DNA of 64,000 nucleotides from WHSW01 sp963851045 (GTDB lineage Bacteria; Actinomycetota; Thermoleophilia; Solirubrobacterales; 70-9): the NCBI GenBank assembly GCA_963851045.1, contig CAWKNC010000002.1, positions 186,001 to 250,000 of the forward strand, read 5' to 3'. The notes beneath the pieces were generated by a model that searched no databases, was not told the DNA's origin, and saw nothing but the letters and a program-made list of their open reading frames with translations. Within the stretch, counting starts at the first letter, position 1, and each line of letters begins with the position of its first letter. Below, piece after piece: positions 1 through 8,741 of the stretch. Both the position numbers and the translations under genes were made by a program.

Positions 1-3000
1 GACGATCCGACGCTCGGTGGGATCACCTTCGCTGAGCTGGTCGAGGTGTTCACCCAGCAGGCCCAGGGTCTGGTGGAGGGCGGCGCCGACCTGATCATCA
101 TCGAGACCGCGCAGGACATCCTCGAGGTCAAGGCGGCGATCTTCGGCGCGCGCGAGGCGTTCCGCCAGGTGGGCCGCTCGCTGCCGATCCAAACGTCCGT
201 CTCACTGCTTCCACAGGGCGGGAAGATGCTGCTCGGCACCGACATCCAGGCGGTGCTCACCACGCTGGTGGCGCTGGACGTCGACGTGATCGGGCTCAAC
301 TGCTCGACCGGCCCCGACGACATGCGTGATGCGATTCGCTTCCTGGGGGAGAACTCGCCCCTGCCCGTTCACTGCATTCCGAACGCGGGCCTGCCGCTTC
401 AGGGCCCAGATGGCGAGACGATCTTCCCCGAGACTCCCGAGCAGATCGCAAAGGTGCTCGGCGAGTTCGTCGAGCGCAACGGCGTCTCGATCGTCGGTGG
501 CTGCTGCGGCACCACGCCCGATCACATCGCGGCTCTCGTCGAGCGCGTCGCCGGCCACACGCCCCCTGCGCGGCCTGCGCACGGTCCGCCTGAGGTCTCG
601 TCGATGATGACCTCGACGCCGCTTGTGCAGGAGCCACGCCCGACGTTGGTCGGCGAGCGCGTGAACTCCCAGGGTTCGCGCAAGGCGAAGGAGCTGCTGC
701 TCGCCGACGACTACGACGGAATCGTCCAGGTCGCCGAGGATCAGGTGTCAGGCGGCGCCCATGTGCTCGACCTCTGTGTCGCGCTGACCGAGCGCGCCGA
801 CGAGGACGTCCAGATGGGCGAGGTCGCCGAGCGGGTTTCGCTGACCCAGCCCGCGCCGATCCAGATCGACTCGACAGAGCCGGAGGTGATTCAGGCCGCG
901 CTGGAGCGGACCCCGGGCCGCGCGATCGTCAACTCGGTCAACCTCGAGGCCGGACGCGACAAGCTCGACAAGGTCGCGCCGCTGGCGAAGGCTCACGGGG
1001 CAGCGCTGATCGCGCTGACGATCGACGAGGTCGGGATGGCCAAGACCGCCGACCGCAAGGTGGAGATCGCGCAGCGGATCAAGGAGCTTGCCTGCGACGA
1101 GCACGGGATCGACCCCGAGGTGCTGATCTTCGACGCGCTCACCTTCACGCTGACCACTGGCGACGACGAGTGGAGGCCCTCGGCCGTCGAGACGATCGAG
1201 GGCATCCGCCGCATCAAGGCCGAGATACCCGGCGTGAAGACCTCGCTCGGTGTTTCGAATGTCTCCTTCGGCGTCGGCCAGCCCGCTCGCGCGGTCCTCA
1301 ACTCCGTCTTCCTGCACCACTGCGTCGACGCCGGTCTCGACCTCGCGATGGTCAACCCGAACCACATCACGCCGTACGGGGAGATCAACGAGGAAGAGCG
1401 CGAGCTCGCCGACGACCTCGTCTACAACCGCCGCGAGGACGCGCTCGAGCGGTTCATCAACCACTTCGAGTCGAAGGGTGAGGAGGAGGAGGCCGAGGCG
1501 GCGGACCCGACCGCCGACATGGAGCCCGAGGAGGCTCTGCACTGGCACATCCTGCGCCGCAAGAAGGACGGGGTGGAGGACTGGATCGACAAATCGGTCG
1601 ACAAGATCGGCGCGGTTCCGACACTCAACCAGGTGCTGCTGCCAGCGATGAAGGAGGTCGGCGACAAGTTCGGCGCCGGCGAGCTGATCCTGCCCTTCGT
1701 GCTGCAGTCGGCCGAGGTGATGAAGCGCGCCGTCGCGCAGCTCGAGAACTACCTCGAGCGGATGGAGGGCCATACGAAGGGCAAGGTCGTGATCGCGACC
1801 GTCTTCGGCGACGTACACGACATTGGCAAGTCGCTGGTCAACACGATCCTCACCAACAACGGCTACACGGTCGTCGACCTTGGCAAGCAGGTGCCGATCG
1901 AGACGATCATCGACGCTGCGGTTGAGCACGATGCCGACGCGATCGGCCTCTCGGCGCTGCTCGTATCGACGTCCAAGCAGATGCCCGCGTGCATCCAGGA
2001 GCTGCATCAGCGCGGGCTCGAGTTCCCGGTGCTGATCGGCGGCGCCGCGATCAACCGCGACTTCGGCCGGCGCGTCCTCTATCCGCTCGGCAAGGAGTCC
2101 GACGAGGTCTACCAGCCGGGGGTCTTCTACTGCAAGGATGCCTTCGCCGGGCTCGACACGGTGGACGCGCTCATCGACGACGCGGCACGCGAGGCGCTCG
2201 TGGCGAAGATCCGCGACGAGGCGCGCGAGTTCCGCGAAAAGCCCGAGGTCATCGACGACTCTCCACCTACCACCGACGACTCGGTGCGCTCAGTTGCGGC
2301 CACGGATGTCGAGATTCCCGAGCCGCCGTTCTGGGGCGTACGTGAGGTCGACATCGACCTCGACCAGGTCTACCCCTACCTCGACCGCCACGTTCTGTTC
2401 AAGCTCCATTGGGGCGGGCGTGGGCGCAAGGGTGAGGAGTGGCGCAAGATCGTCGAGGGCGACGGCGACGACGAGGGCTTCGCACCGAAGCTGGCGCGGA
2501 TGTGGGCCGAGCAGGACTACCTCAACCCGCGCGTGCGACTCGGCTACTTCCCCTGCAACTCAGACGGCAATGAGCTCGTGATCTTCGATCCCGAAGACCA
2601 CGACCGCGAGGTCGAGCGTTTCGTCTTCCCGCGCCAGCCCAAGCACGACCGAATCTGCCTCGCCGACTTCTATCGGCCGCTCGATGATTCCGGCGTTCGG
2701 GACGTGGTCGCGCTGCAGGGCGTCACGGTCGGCGACGAGGTGACGAAGCGGATCAACAAGCTCGAGGCCGACGGCGAGTTCGCCGAGCAGCTGTTCGTGC
2801 ACGGTCTCGGCGTCCAGGCGGCGGAGGGGTTGGCGGAGTTCACCCACGCTCAGGTCCGAAGCGAGCTCGGCATCGACGCTGGTCAGGGTCGCCGCTACTC
2901 GTGGGGTTACCCGGCGTGTCCCGACCAGTCCGAGCACGAGAAGCTGTGGAGGTTGATGGAGCTCGAGGAAATCGGCATGGGCCTTTCGGACGGCTTCGCG

Positions 3001-3219
3001 GTCGACCCCGAGCAGTCGACCGTTGCGATCATCGCCCACCACCCCGAGGCCGTCTACTTCGGCATGAAATCCGGGTTCATCCCGAAGTCGCCGAAGCAGG
3101 ACGAGCTGATCGCCGGCACAGATCGCGGCGGCGAGCTGCCGCCCGAGTCAGATCCCGATGGCGACGGCACGATCGAGGCGGAGTCCGACTCGCCGGCGAT
3201 GGACTCGGCAACGGCCTAG
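1..3219 (+). CDS. metH: Cobalamin-dependent methionine synthase, 5' end outside window
   Basis: Transfers a methyl group from methyltetrahydrofolate through cobalamin to homocysteine to make methionine. The frame is open from base 1, so the N-terminus is missing. Domains in order: homocysteine methyltransferase (bases 1 to about 540) with zinc-ligand cysteines in GLNCSTG and GGCCGTT; pterin-binding domain (about 640-1450); helical cap and B12-binding domain (about 1530-2200) with the cobalt-ligating GDVHDIGKS at about 1807; and the AdoMet reactivation domain (about 2310-3200) with GYPACP and the HHPEAVYFG segment. The tail is Asp/Ser-rich. The multidomain order matches E. coli MetH, so identification is secure. 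Any cobalamin riboswitch would lie upstream and cannot be seen. Confidence 0.97.
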   Translation, partial: DDPTLGGITFAELVEVFTQQAQGLVEGGADLIIIETAQDILEVKAAIFGAREAFRQVGRSLPIQTSVSLLPQGGKMLLGTDIQAVLTTLVALDVDVIGLNCSTGPDDMRDAIRFLGENSPLPVHCIPNAGLPLQGPDGETIFPETPEQIAKVLGEFVERNGVSIVGGCCGTTPDHIAALVERVAGHTPPARPAHGPPEVSSMMTSTPLVQEPRPTLVGERVNSQGSRKAKELLLADDYDGIVQVAEDQVSGGAHVLDLCVALTERADEDVQMGEVAERVSLTQPAPIQIDSTEPEVIQAALERTPGRAIVNSVNLEAGRDKLDKVAPLAKAHGAALIALTIDEVGMAKTADRKVEIAQRIKELACDEHGIDPEVLIFDALTFTLTTGDDEWRPSAVETIEGIRRIKAEIPGVKTSLGVSNVSFGVGQPARAVLNSVFLHHCVDAGLDLAMVNPNHITPYGEINEEERELADDLVYNRREDALERFINHFESKGEEEEAEAADPTADMEPEEALHWHILRRKKDGVEDWIDKSVDKIGAVPTLNQVLLPAMKEVGDKFGAGELILPFVLQSAEVMKRAVAQLENYLERMEGHTKGKVVIATVFGDVHDIGKSLVNTILTNNGYTVVDLGKQVPIETIIDAAVEHDADAIGLSALLVSTSKQMPACIQELHQRGLEFPVLIGGAAINRDFGRRVLYPLGKESDEVYQPGVFYCKDAFAGLDTVDALIDDAAREALVAKIRDEAREFREKPEVIDDSPPTTDDSVRSVAATDVEIPEPPFWGVREVDIDLDQVYPYLDRHVLFKLHWGGRGRKGEEWRKIVEGDGDDEGFAPKLARMWAEQDYLNPRVRLGYFPCNSDGNELVIFDPEDHDREVERFVFPRQPKHDRICLADFYRPLDDSGVRDVVALQGVTVGDEVTKRINKLEADGEFAEQLFVHGLGVQAAEGLAEFTHAQVRSELGIDAGQGRRYSWGYPACPDQSEHEKLWRLMELEEIGMGLSDGFAVDPEQSTVAIIAHHPEAVYFGMKSGFIPKSPKQDELIAGTDRGGELPPESDPDGDGTIEAESDSPAMDSATA

Positions 3220-3241
3220 CGGTCGCGCTCGGAATACGAAC

Positions 3242-3655
3242 GTGCCGTTCACGCTGAAGAACCTCAAGGCCGATCCCGAGGACGTCGGGTCCCGCTTCGA
3301 CGGCTCACCGGATCTGGAGTTTCGCCTCGCGACCAAGCCTCTCGAGCTCGAGCGATCGGGCCTCGGCTACCAGCGCGTACCGCCGGGGTACCGCTTTCCG
3401 TACGGCCACACGCACGAAAAGCAGGAGGAGGTCTACGTGGTCTTGAGCGGCAGCGGGCGGATGAAGCTCGACGACGAGATCGTCGAGCTCACCGAGTGGG
3501 ACGCGGTGCGCGTCTCGCCCGGTACCTGGCGGGGCTACGAGGCGGGACCGGAGGGCCTCGAGCTCCTCGTCATCGGTGCACCCAATCTCGGCGACGCTCC
3601 GCGCGAAGACGTCCAGGGTCAGCGCGACTGGTGGCCAGACGCCCCCGAATCCTGA
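3242..3655 (+). CDS. Small cupin-domain protein
   Basis: A 137-residue single-domain cupin. The GTG start at 3242 begins the folded part (VPFTLKNL) and lies 22 bases after the metH stop; the frame also runs upstream through basic, non-conserved sequence. Cupin motif 1 is seen as the HTHEKQEEVYVVLSGSG segment (His, His, Glu metal ligands) and the second half as WDAVRVSPGTWRGYEAG. In motif 2 the usual His is replaced, so metal binding may be incomplete. Substrate unknown; such proteins are often isomerases, dioxygenases or sugar-binding proteins. Probably cotranscribed with metH. Confidence 0.85.
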   Translation: MPFTLKNLKADPEDVGSRFDGSPDLEFRLATKPLELERSGLGYQRVPPGYRFPYGHTHEKQEEVYVVLSGSGRMKLDDEIVELTEWDAVRVSPGTWRGYEAGPEGLELLVIGAPNLGDAPREDVQGQRDWWPDAPES

Positions 3656-3702
3656 ACTGTGCGGCCTGAGTGTCGCTGAGCGGTATTGAGTCCGATCAGT
3701 TC

Positions 3703-3723
3703 GGGGCGGGGCGGGGCGGGGGG
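3703..3723 (+). other. Potential G-quadruplex motif between convergent genes
   Basis: Four runs of four or more G separated by single C residues (G-runs at 3703-3706, 3708-3711, 3713-3716 and 3718-3723). This satisfies the usual G4 pattern with one-base loops. It sits 48 bases after the cupin stop and 10 bases before the end of the convergent yjbQ-family gene, in a gap with no other clear terminator hairpin. A role in 3' end formation is inference. Confidence 0.6.
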
Positions 3724-3732
3724 CGGTGGGTG

Positions 3733-4155
3733 TTAGCGGTCGCCGTGGATCGTCGCTGTGAGGCGGCGGGGTCCGCCGTGGTCGCGAAACTCGCATAGGC
3801 AGATGCCCTGCCACGTGCCGAGCGCCAGAGCGCCGTCGGTGATCGGGATCGTCAGCGAGACGCCGGTGAGCATCGACTTCACGTGGGCGGGCATATCGTC
3901 GTCGCCCTCGAGGTTGTGCCGCCAATGCTCTGAGCCCTCGGGCACGACGTGATCGAGCCACGTGTTGAGATCGGTGCGGACGTCGGGGCTGGCGTTCTCG
4001 GTGATCGTCAGCCCGGCGGACGTGTGAAGCAGGTGAAGGTGCAACAAACCGACTCGCACCGCGGCGATCTCAGGCAGCTCGGGCAGCACCTCGTCCTCAA
4101 CGAGATGAACCCCCCGCGCACGGCCCCGCAGCTCGATCACCCTCTGCACCCACAT
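3733..4155 (-). CDS. YjbQ family (UPF0047) protein
   Basis: A 140-residue YjbQ/UPF0047 protein, a family also annotated as secondary thiamine-phosphate synthase because some members complement thiamine phosphate synthase mutants. Conserved segments are visible: HTSAGLTITENA, the LEGDDDMPAHVKSML stretch, and the C-terminal GTWQGICLCEFRDHGG. ATG at 4155 is chosen over the TTG one codon upstream. It is convergent with the cupin gene. The real metabolic role of the family is unsettled. A TPP riboswitch at 24.6 kb shows thiamine regulation in this genome, but there is no direct link to this gene. Confidence 0.9.
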   Translation of the reverse strand: MWVQRVIELRGRARGVHLVEDEVLPELPEIAAVRVGLLHLHLLHTSAGLTITENASPDVRTDLNTWLDHVVPEGSEHWRHNLEGDDDMPAHVKSMLTGVSLTIPITDGALALGTWQGICLCEFRDHGGPRRLTATIHGDR

Positions 4156-4231
4156 CAATCCATGCTCCCAATCGCGCCGAAAGACGTATCCGTCGGGAGG
4201 GTCCGGACGGATACGTCACTCGGCGCGTTGC

Positions 4232-4675
4232 TCACGCCTCCGCGATCTCCTGCGGTGCCGCCGGGCCGTGGTCGTGGTGGCCGAGTCGGTCCTTCGGGAA
4301 GATTGAGAAGCTGCCGATCGCGGTCGCGAGGAGGCGCCCGGTCTCGTCGGTGACCTCTGAGCGCAGCACGGCCACGCGGTCGTTTCGGCGGTCGAGGGTC
4401 GAGTCGCAGATGACGTCGCCCTCGCGGGCCGTGCGCAGGTAGTTGATCGAGATCCCGATCGTCGCGATCCGCTCACCGTGCTCGCGCTCGACCCACAGGG
4501 CCGAGCCCATGCAGTAGTCGATCATCGCGTAGGCGACGGGCCCGGACAGAAGCCCGGCGGGGTTGATCAGCTCCGGCCGGATCGTCAAGCGCACCCGCGT
4601 TGGCGACTCCCAGCGCAGACCGAGCCATCGGGTGAGCCCGTCGATCCCGTCGTACTCGTTGCCGGAAGGGGTCAG
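4232..4675 (-). CDS. PaaI-like hotdog thioesterase
   Basis: About 147 residues with a 4HBT/hotdog fold signature: NPAGLLSGPVAYAMIDYCMGSALW (helix with the catalytic acidic residue), then ISINYLRTAREGDVICDSTLDRRNDRVAVLRSEV. It probably hydrolyses acyl-CoA thioesters. No ATG or GTG is available before the conserved WLGLRWESP; the frame reaches the stop of the upstream aldehyde dehydrogenase, where a CTG (4675-4673) overlaps the TGA as CTGA. I therefore propose a translationally coupled CTG start, with low certainty. An in-frame GTG further downstream would cut into the fold. Confidence 0.8.
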   Translation of the reverse strand: MTPSGNEYDGIDGLTRWLGLRWESPTRVRLTIRPELINPAGLLSGPVAYAMIDYCMGSALWVEREHGERIATIGISINYLRTAREGDVICDSTLDRRNDRVAVLRSEVTDETGRLLATAIGSFSIFPKDRLGHHDHGPAAPQEIAEA

Positions 4676-6267
4676 CGGCGCTTGAACCCGAGGCGGTTGC
4701 GCAGCCCGCGGGCGTTGATGAACGTGTAGAGGCGACGCACGACGCCACGCTTGCGAGCGCTGTATGGGAACCAGACGGGCTCGGACTTCGCGCTCGGCAG
4801 ACGCGGGATCGTGACCGCCTGCGTGTGACAGAAGCGGCGAATGCCCTGAGAGCCGTGGCGGACGCCGATGCCGGAGTTCTTCCAGCCGCCCATCGGCAGA
4901 CCGAGGATGTTGTAGTTGATGAGGACGTCGTTGACGTTGGTGTGCCCCGCCTCGATCCGGCGGGCTATCCGCTCGCCCTCGTCGGCGTCGCCCGCGAACA
5001 CGGACGAGCCGAGGCCGTAGCTGGAGTCGTTGGCGAGCCGGACAGCCTCGTCGACGTCGCGAACCTTCATCACGGGGATCACCGGGCCGAACGTCTCCTC
5101 GGTCATCACCTTCATCGAGTGATCGACATCGGCGATCACCGTCGGCTCGTACCAGTCGCCGGGCTGCTCGATGCGCTTGCCGCCGGTGAGGATTCGAGCG
5201 CCGGCGCCACGAGCGTCCTCGACCTGATCGGAGACGATCTCGATCTGGGCGGGGGAGGTCATCGCGCCGACCTCGGCCGAGTAGGTGTCGCCGTCCGCGC
5301 CCTGACGCAGGGTTTCGACCTTCGCCCGCAGCTTGTCGACGAACTCGTCGTAGATCGGCTCCTCGACATAGACGCGCTCGATCGAGATACAGATCTGGCC
5401 GGTGTTGAGCAGGCCTCCCCATGCGGTCGCGTTGACCGCGCGCTCGATGTCGGCGTCGCGGGTGACGATCAACGGGTCCTTGCCGCCAAGCTCGAGGCTC
5501 ACCGGCGTCAGCGTCTCGGCAGCGCGCTTCATCACGATCTTGCCGGTCTTCTCCGAGCCGGTGAACTGCATGTAGTCGACCTCGTCGACCAGTGCTCCGC
5601 CCGTATCGCCCATCCCGTTGACGACCGCGAGCACGTCGGGCGCGCCAACCTCCTCGCGCCAGGCGTCGACGAGCTTCATCAGCGTCAGCGGTGTGATCTC
5701 CGACGGCTTGATCACGACCGCGTTGCCGGCGAGCAGGGCCGGGATCGCGTCGCCCAGGGAGAGGATCACGGGGAAGTTCCAGGGGCTGATCATCCCGACC
5801 ACTCCGAAGGGCCGGTAGACGATCTTCGCCTTCTTGGCCTTCAGCAGCGGGTTGTGCGGCGAGACGATCTCGTCAGCGAGAAAGTCGCCGCCCTGGTCGC
5901 ACCAGAAGTTGATCGCCTCGAGGCAGTAGAAGGCCTCGAGCGTGGCGTCGGCGCGGACCTTGCCGGTCTCCTTTTGCATGAGGTCGTCCACCGAGTCCTG
6001 GTTGGCGAGGATCCAGTCGCGCAGGCTCTCGAGCCAGCGCCTGCGCCCGGAAAACCCGATCGCTTCCCAGGCAGGCTGGTTGGCGCGCACGCGGGCGACG
6101 GTCGCGGCGACGTCCTCGGGCGAATCGATCCTGACGCTCTCGATAACCGAGCCGTCGATGGGGCGATGGACGTCGAACGTCTCGGGGCTCGCGGGCGCCC
6201 CGCCGCTGGGCGCACTCGCCTCGGGCGCGTTCGGCTCAGCCGTTTCGGTCTGCGTCGCGGACTCCAT
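4672..6267 (-). CDS. Aldehyde dehydrogenase (NAD(P)+-dependent)
   Basis: A 531-residue ALDH-superfamily enzyme oxidising an aldehyde to a carboxylate. Asn164 in SPWNFP, the NAD-binding VIKPSE, the general base Glu259 in LELGGKDP and the nucleophile Cys293 in TGQICIS are all present, followed by EETFGPVIPV. The first 30 residues are an Ala/Pro/Glu-rich extension ahead of the fold, and the last 40 are basic. ATG at 6267 follows AGGAGGA at 10 bases spacing. A thioesterase is coupled downstream, suggesting an acyl/aldehyde lipid pathway. The substrate cannot be read from sequence. Confidence 0.95.
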   Translation of the reverse strand: MESATQTETAEPNAPEASAPSGGAPASPETFDVHRPIDGSVIESVRIDSPEDVAATVARVRANQPAWEAIGFSGRRRWLESLRDWILANQDSVDDLMQKETGKVRADATLEAFYCLEAINFWCDQGGDFLADEIVSPHNPLLKAKKAKIVYRPFGVVGMISPWNFPVILSLGDAIPALLAGNAVVIKPSEITPLTLMKLVDAWREEVGAPDVLAVVNGMGDTGGALVDEVDYMQFTGSEKTGKIVMKRAAETLTPVSLELGGKDPLIVTRDADIERAVNATAWGGLLNTGQICISIERVYVEEPIYDEFVDKLRAKVETLRQGADGDTYSAEVGAMTSPAQIEIVSDQVEDARGAGARILTGGKRIEQPGDWYEPTVIADVDHSMKVMTEETFGPVIPVMKVRDVDEAVRLANDSSYGLGSSVFAGDADEGERIARRIEAGHTNVNDVLINYNILGLPMGGWKNSGIGVRHGSQGIRRFCHTQAVTIPRLPSAKSEPVWFPYSARKRGVVRRLYTFINARGLRNRLGFKRR

Positions 6268-6354
6268 CGTTGCTTTGTCCTCCTAGGTCGTCGCAAGCGG
6301 CGAAAGTTGCCCCAACGACTCTACTCCGCGCGAACTGTGACGGGCCCTGGGCGC

Positions 6355-7503
6355 CTAGTTCTGTGCGACGCGATACACGGGGCCTGCGAGCGAGGCGACG
6401 TGGAGGTGACCTCGAGAGTCGAGGCCGAACGAGCTCGGCAGATCTACGTCGATGCCGGTCGAGCTATCGCTCCCGCCGGGGTTGGACGGCGCGAGCGATC
6501 GCAGGTTGCCCGCGCAGAAGTCCGCGTATACGTAGCGGCCGTCGAGGGCCGGCACGGAATCGTCGTGGACCACGTACCCACCCGTGACCGAGCAGTTGCC
6601 GCCGCTATGGGAAAACTCGAACACGGGCGGCTCGTAGTTCGCCGGCGTCGACCCGTTGCCCTCGAAGGTGCGGGTGCCCTCGAAGAGGTCCCAGCCGAAG
6701 TTCGCGCCGTCGAGCTTGGCGCGGCCGGTGTGGTTGATCTCCTCCCACTCGTTCTGGCCGACGTCGCCGATCCAGATGTCGCCCGTCTCGGAGTCAAACG
6801 AGAAGCGATAGGGGTTGCGAAGGCCGGTGGCGTAGATCTCAGGTTTGCCCTTGCCCTTCTTGAACGGGTTCGACTTCGGCGTCCGATAGCCGCCTCCCTT
6901 GCGGGGGTCGATGCGCAGCAGCTTGCCGAGCAGGACCGACTTGTTCTGGGCGTTCCCGTCAGGGTCGTTGGCGCCGCCGCCGTCTCCCGTGGCGATGTAG
7001 AGAAGCCTGTCGGGACCGAACTGCAGCTGGCCGCCGTTGTGATTGCTGAAGCCGGGGTGCGGGATCTCGATCACCTTGCGCAGCGACCGTGCCGCGGCGC
7101 GGGTCGAACTCTTGCGCTTGGTGCGCCCGCGGTCGACCTGAATGTTTCCGTCGTTGTTGACGTAGTAGACGTAAAAGCGCCGGTTCTTCGCGTACCGCGG
7201 GTCGAACGCGATCGAGAGCAGACCCTCCTCGCCGCCGTACTCCACCTTGTCCGTGATGGCCAGAAAGGGCCGCCTGATGGTCTTGCCTTGGCGCATCACT
7301 CGGATCTTCCCGGGCTGCTCGACGACGAAGAGAAGCTTCTTTGCGCCCGGGGCGGCGGCGACATAAACCGGCGCGTCGAAGTTGCCGACCTCGACCAGTC
7401 GCAGCCCGCTCTGGGCGGATGCACCGCCCGCGGCGATCGTGGCGGCCGCGATCAGCGCGACCATCGTCGCGACGAACGCTCCCCTGCCAGGGCGTCGACT
7501 CAT
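6355..7503 (-). CDS. Secreted PQQ-dependent sugar dehydrogenase family protein
   Basis: A 382-residue glucose/sorbosone dehydrogenase-type six-bladed beta-propeller. It has an N-terminal Sec-type signal (basic MSRRPGRG, Ala-rich core, ASA-Q cleavage region). Family motifs: EEGLLSIAFDPRY, SNHNGGQLQFGPD with the catalytic-type His, IATGDGG, GLRNPYRFSFD and WIGDVGQNEWEEIN. The family oxidises sugars or related alcohols outside the membrane using PQQ; the substrate is unknown. ATG at 7503 is preferred to the TTG just upstream. It lies 16 bp after a paralogue with the same motif order. Confidence 0.9.
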   Translation of the reverse strand: MSRRPGRGAFVATMVALIAAATIAAGGASAQSGLRLVEVGNFDAPVYVAAAPGAKKLLFVVEQPGKIRVMRQGKTIRRPFLAITDKVEYGGEEGLLSIAFDPRYAKNRRFYVYYVNNDGNIQVDRGRTKRKSSTRAAARSLRKVIEIPHPGFSNHNGGQLQFGPDRLLYIATGDGGGANDPDGNAQNKSVLLGKLLRIDPRKGGGYRTPKSNPFKKGKGKPEIYATGLRNPYRFSFDSETGDIWIGDVGQNEWEEINHTGRAKLDGANFGWDLFEGTRTFEGNGSTPANYEPPVFEFSHSGGNCSVTGGYVVHDDSVPALDGRYVYADFCAGNLRSLAPSNPGGSDSSTGIDVDLPSSFGLDSRGHLHVASLAGPVYRVAQN

Positions 7504-7519
7504 CAACGCGAGATTAGCG

Positions 7520-8698
7520 TTACGGCTTTGCCGGCTCGAGACGGTAGACCGGGCCGCTGCCGGAGACCACGTAGACGTGACCTTCGCGATCCTCGCCGAA
7601 CGAGCTCAGCGTCGCCGACTCCACACCGAGCTCGCGATCGTCGCTTGCCCGCTTGGACGGATCAGCGGTGAAGCTGCGCAGCCGGCCCTCGCAGAAGTCG
7701 CCGTAGAGGTAGCGGCCATAGAGGCTCGTCAGCTCCTCGTCGCGCACCACGTACCCGCCAGTCACCGAGCAGCCGCCGCTTTCGTGGCTGTACTCGAAGA
7801 CCGGCGCGATCGCCCCGGGGGCCTCTTGGTCTGCGTTGAAGCGCTCGCTTCCCTCGAAGGCCGACCAGCCGAAATTGAGGTCGCCGTCGGCATCGTCGAA
7901 CTCCCTCGCGCTGACGGCGTCGATCTCCTCGAGCGAGTCCTGACCGACGTCGCCGATCCAGAGATCGCCGCTCTTGCGATCGAACGAGAAGCGCCAGGGG
8001 TTGCGCAGTCCGTAAGCCGCGATCTCGTAGCCGCCCCCGTCGCGATCGATGCGCAGGAGCTTGCCGAGGGGACTGTCGAGGTCCTGCGCGGTCCGCTCGG
8101 GGTCGCCGCCGCCGCCTCCGTCGCCCATCCCGTAGTAGAGCTCGTCGTCCGGCCCGAACAAGACCAGGCCACCGTTGTGGTTGGAGGCAAAGTCGCCGAT
8201 GCTCACCAGCTCGCGTGCGGACCCACCGTCGGCCACGAGGGGATCAGCCTGCGAGCGTGAGTACTCGACGACGTGCTGGTCGGAGTCGGTCCCGGTGTAG
8301 GCGACGTAGAACAGGCCGGACTTCGCATAGTCCGGGGCGAAGGCGACCGACAGCAGGCCCTGCTCGCCGCCGGCTGTGACCTGGTCGACGATGTCGAGGA
8401 ATAGCGTTGGTTCGCCGCCGTCGGGCTCGATTCGCTGGATCCGGCCCTCCTGCTCGACGACGTATAGGCCCTCGTCGCCGGTCGGCGGCTGGGCGATGTG
8501 GACGGGACCGGCGAACTCACCGATCTGCGCAAGCTTGATGCCACCCTCGCCGCTGCCGGTGTCCGGCATCTCCTCCGCTTCGCTTGCGGGGGTGCCGGGG
8601 TCTGGCGCGGCCGGGCTCTTTGTTGAGGTCTGTTCGTCGCCGCCGCAGCCTGCGATCACGATCGCGAGGAACGCGAGGACCCCCGAGACCACTGCCAT
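7520..8698 (-). CDS. PQQ-type sugar dehydrogenase lipoprotein
   Basis: A 392-residue paralogue of the downstream gene. From ATG 8698 the protein begins MAVVSGVLAFLAIVIAGCGG, giving a lipobox (IAGC) with Cys18, so it should be anchored to the outer face of the membrane. The open frame continues upstream, but that part is Ser/Arg-rich and non-coding in character. A charged linker (about residues 19-55) includes a peptide encoded by the palindromic repeat at 8568-8603. Propeller motifs: EQGLLSVAFAPDY, SNHNGGLVLFGPDD, YGMGDGG, GLRNPWRFSFD, WIGDVGQDSLEEID. The tandem pair suggests duplication followed by different anchoring. Confidence 0.9.
   Translation of the reverse strand: MAVVSGVLAFLAIVIAGCGGDEQTSTKSPAAPDPGTPASEAEEMPDTGSGEGGIKLAQIGEFAGPVHIAQPPTGDEGLYVVEQEGRIQRIEPDGGEPTLFLDIVDQVTAGGEQGLLSVAFAPDYAKSGLFYVAYTGTDSDQHVVEYSRSQADPLVADGGSARELVSIGDFASNHNGGLVLFGPDDELYYGMGDGGGGGDPERTAQDLDSPLGKLLRIDRDGGGYEIAAYGLRNPWRFSFDRKSGDLWIGDVGQDSLEEIDAVSAREFDDADGDLNFGWSAFEGSERFNADQEAPGAIAPVFEYSHESGGCSVTGGYVVRDEELTSLYGRYLYGDFCEGRLRSFTADPSKRASDDRELGVESATLSSFGEDREGHVYVVSGSGPVYRLEPAKP
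8568..8603. repeat. Interspersed palindromic repeat, copy A (inside a gene)
   Basis: Related to the other four copies by the core CTCCGCTTCGC...GGGGGTGCCGGGGTC on the plus strand. Read on the minus strand it encodes DPGTPASEAEE in the linker of the lipoprotein sugar dehydrogenase. The same peptide pattern (PGTPGGEAEE) is encoded by copy B. The palindrome is weaker here than in B and C. Confidence 0.55.
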
Positions 8699-8741
8699 GA
8701 ACCGAACCCCAGCCACCGGTGGGGACGCTACCGGGTCGGCG

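Noticed and set aside
4825..7671. 948-codon open frame on the plus strand
   Set aside because: It lies antisense to the aldehyde dehydrogenase and sugar dehydrogenase genes, which have all catalytic motifs. The long opposite frame is an effect of high GC content.
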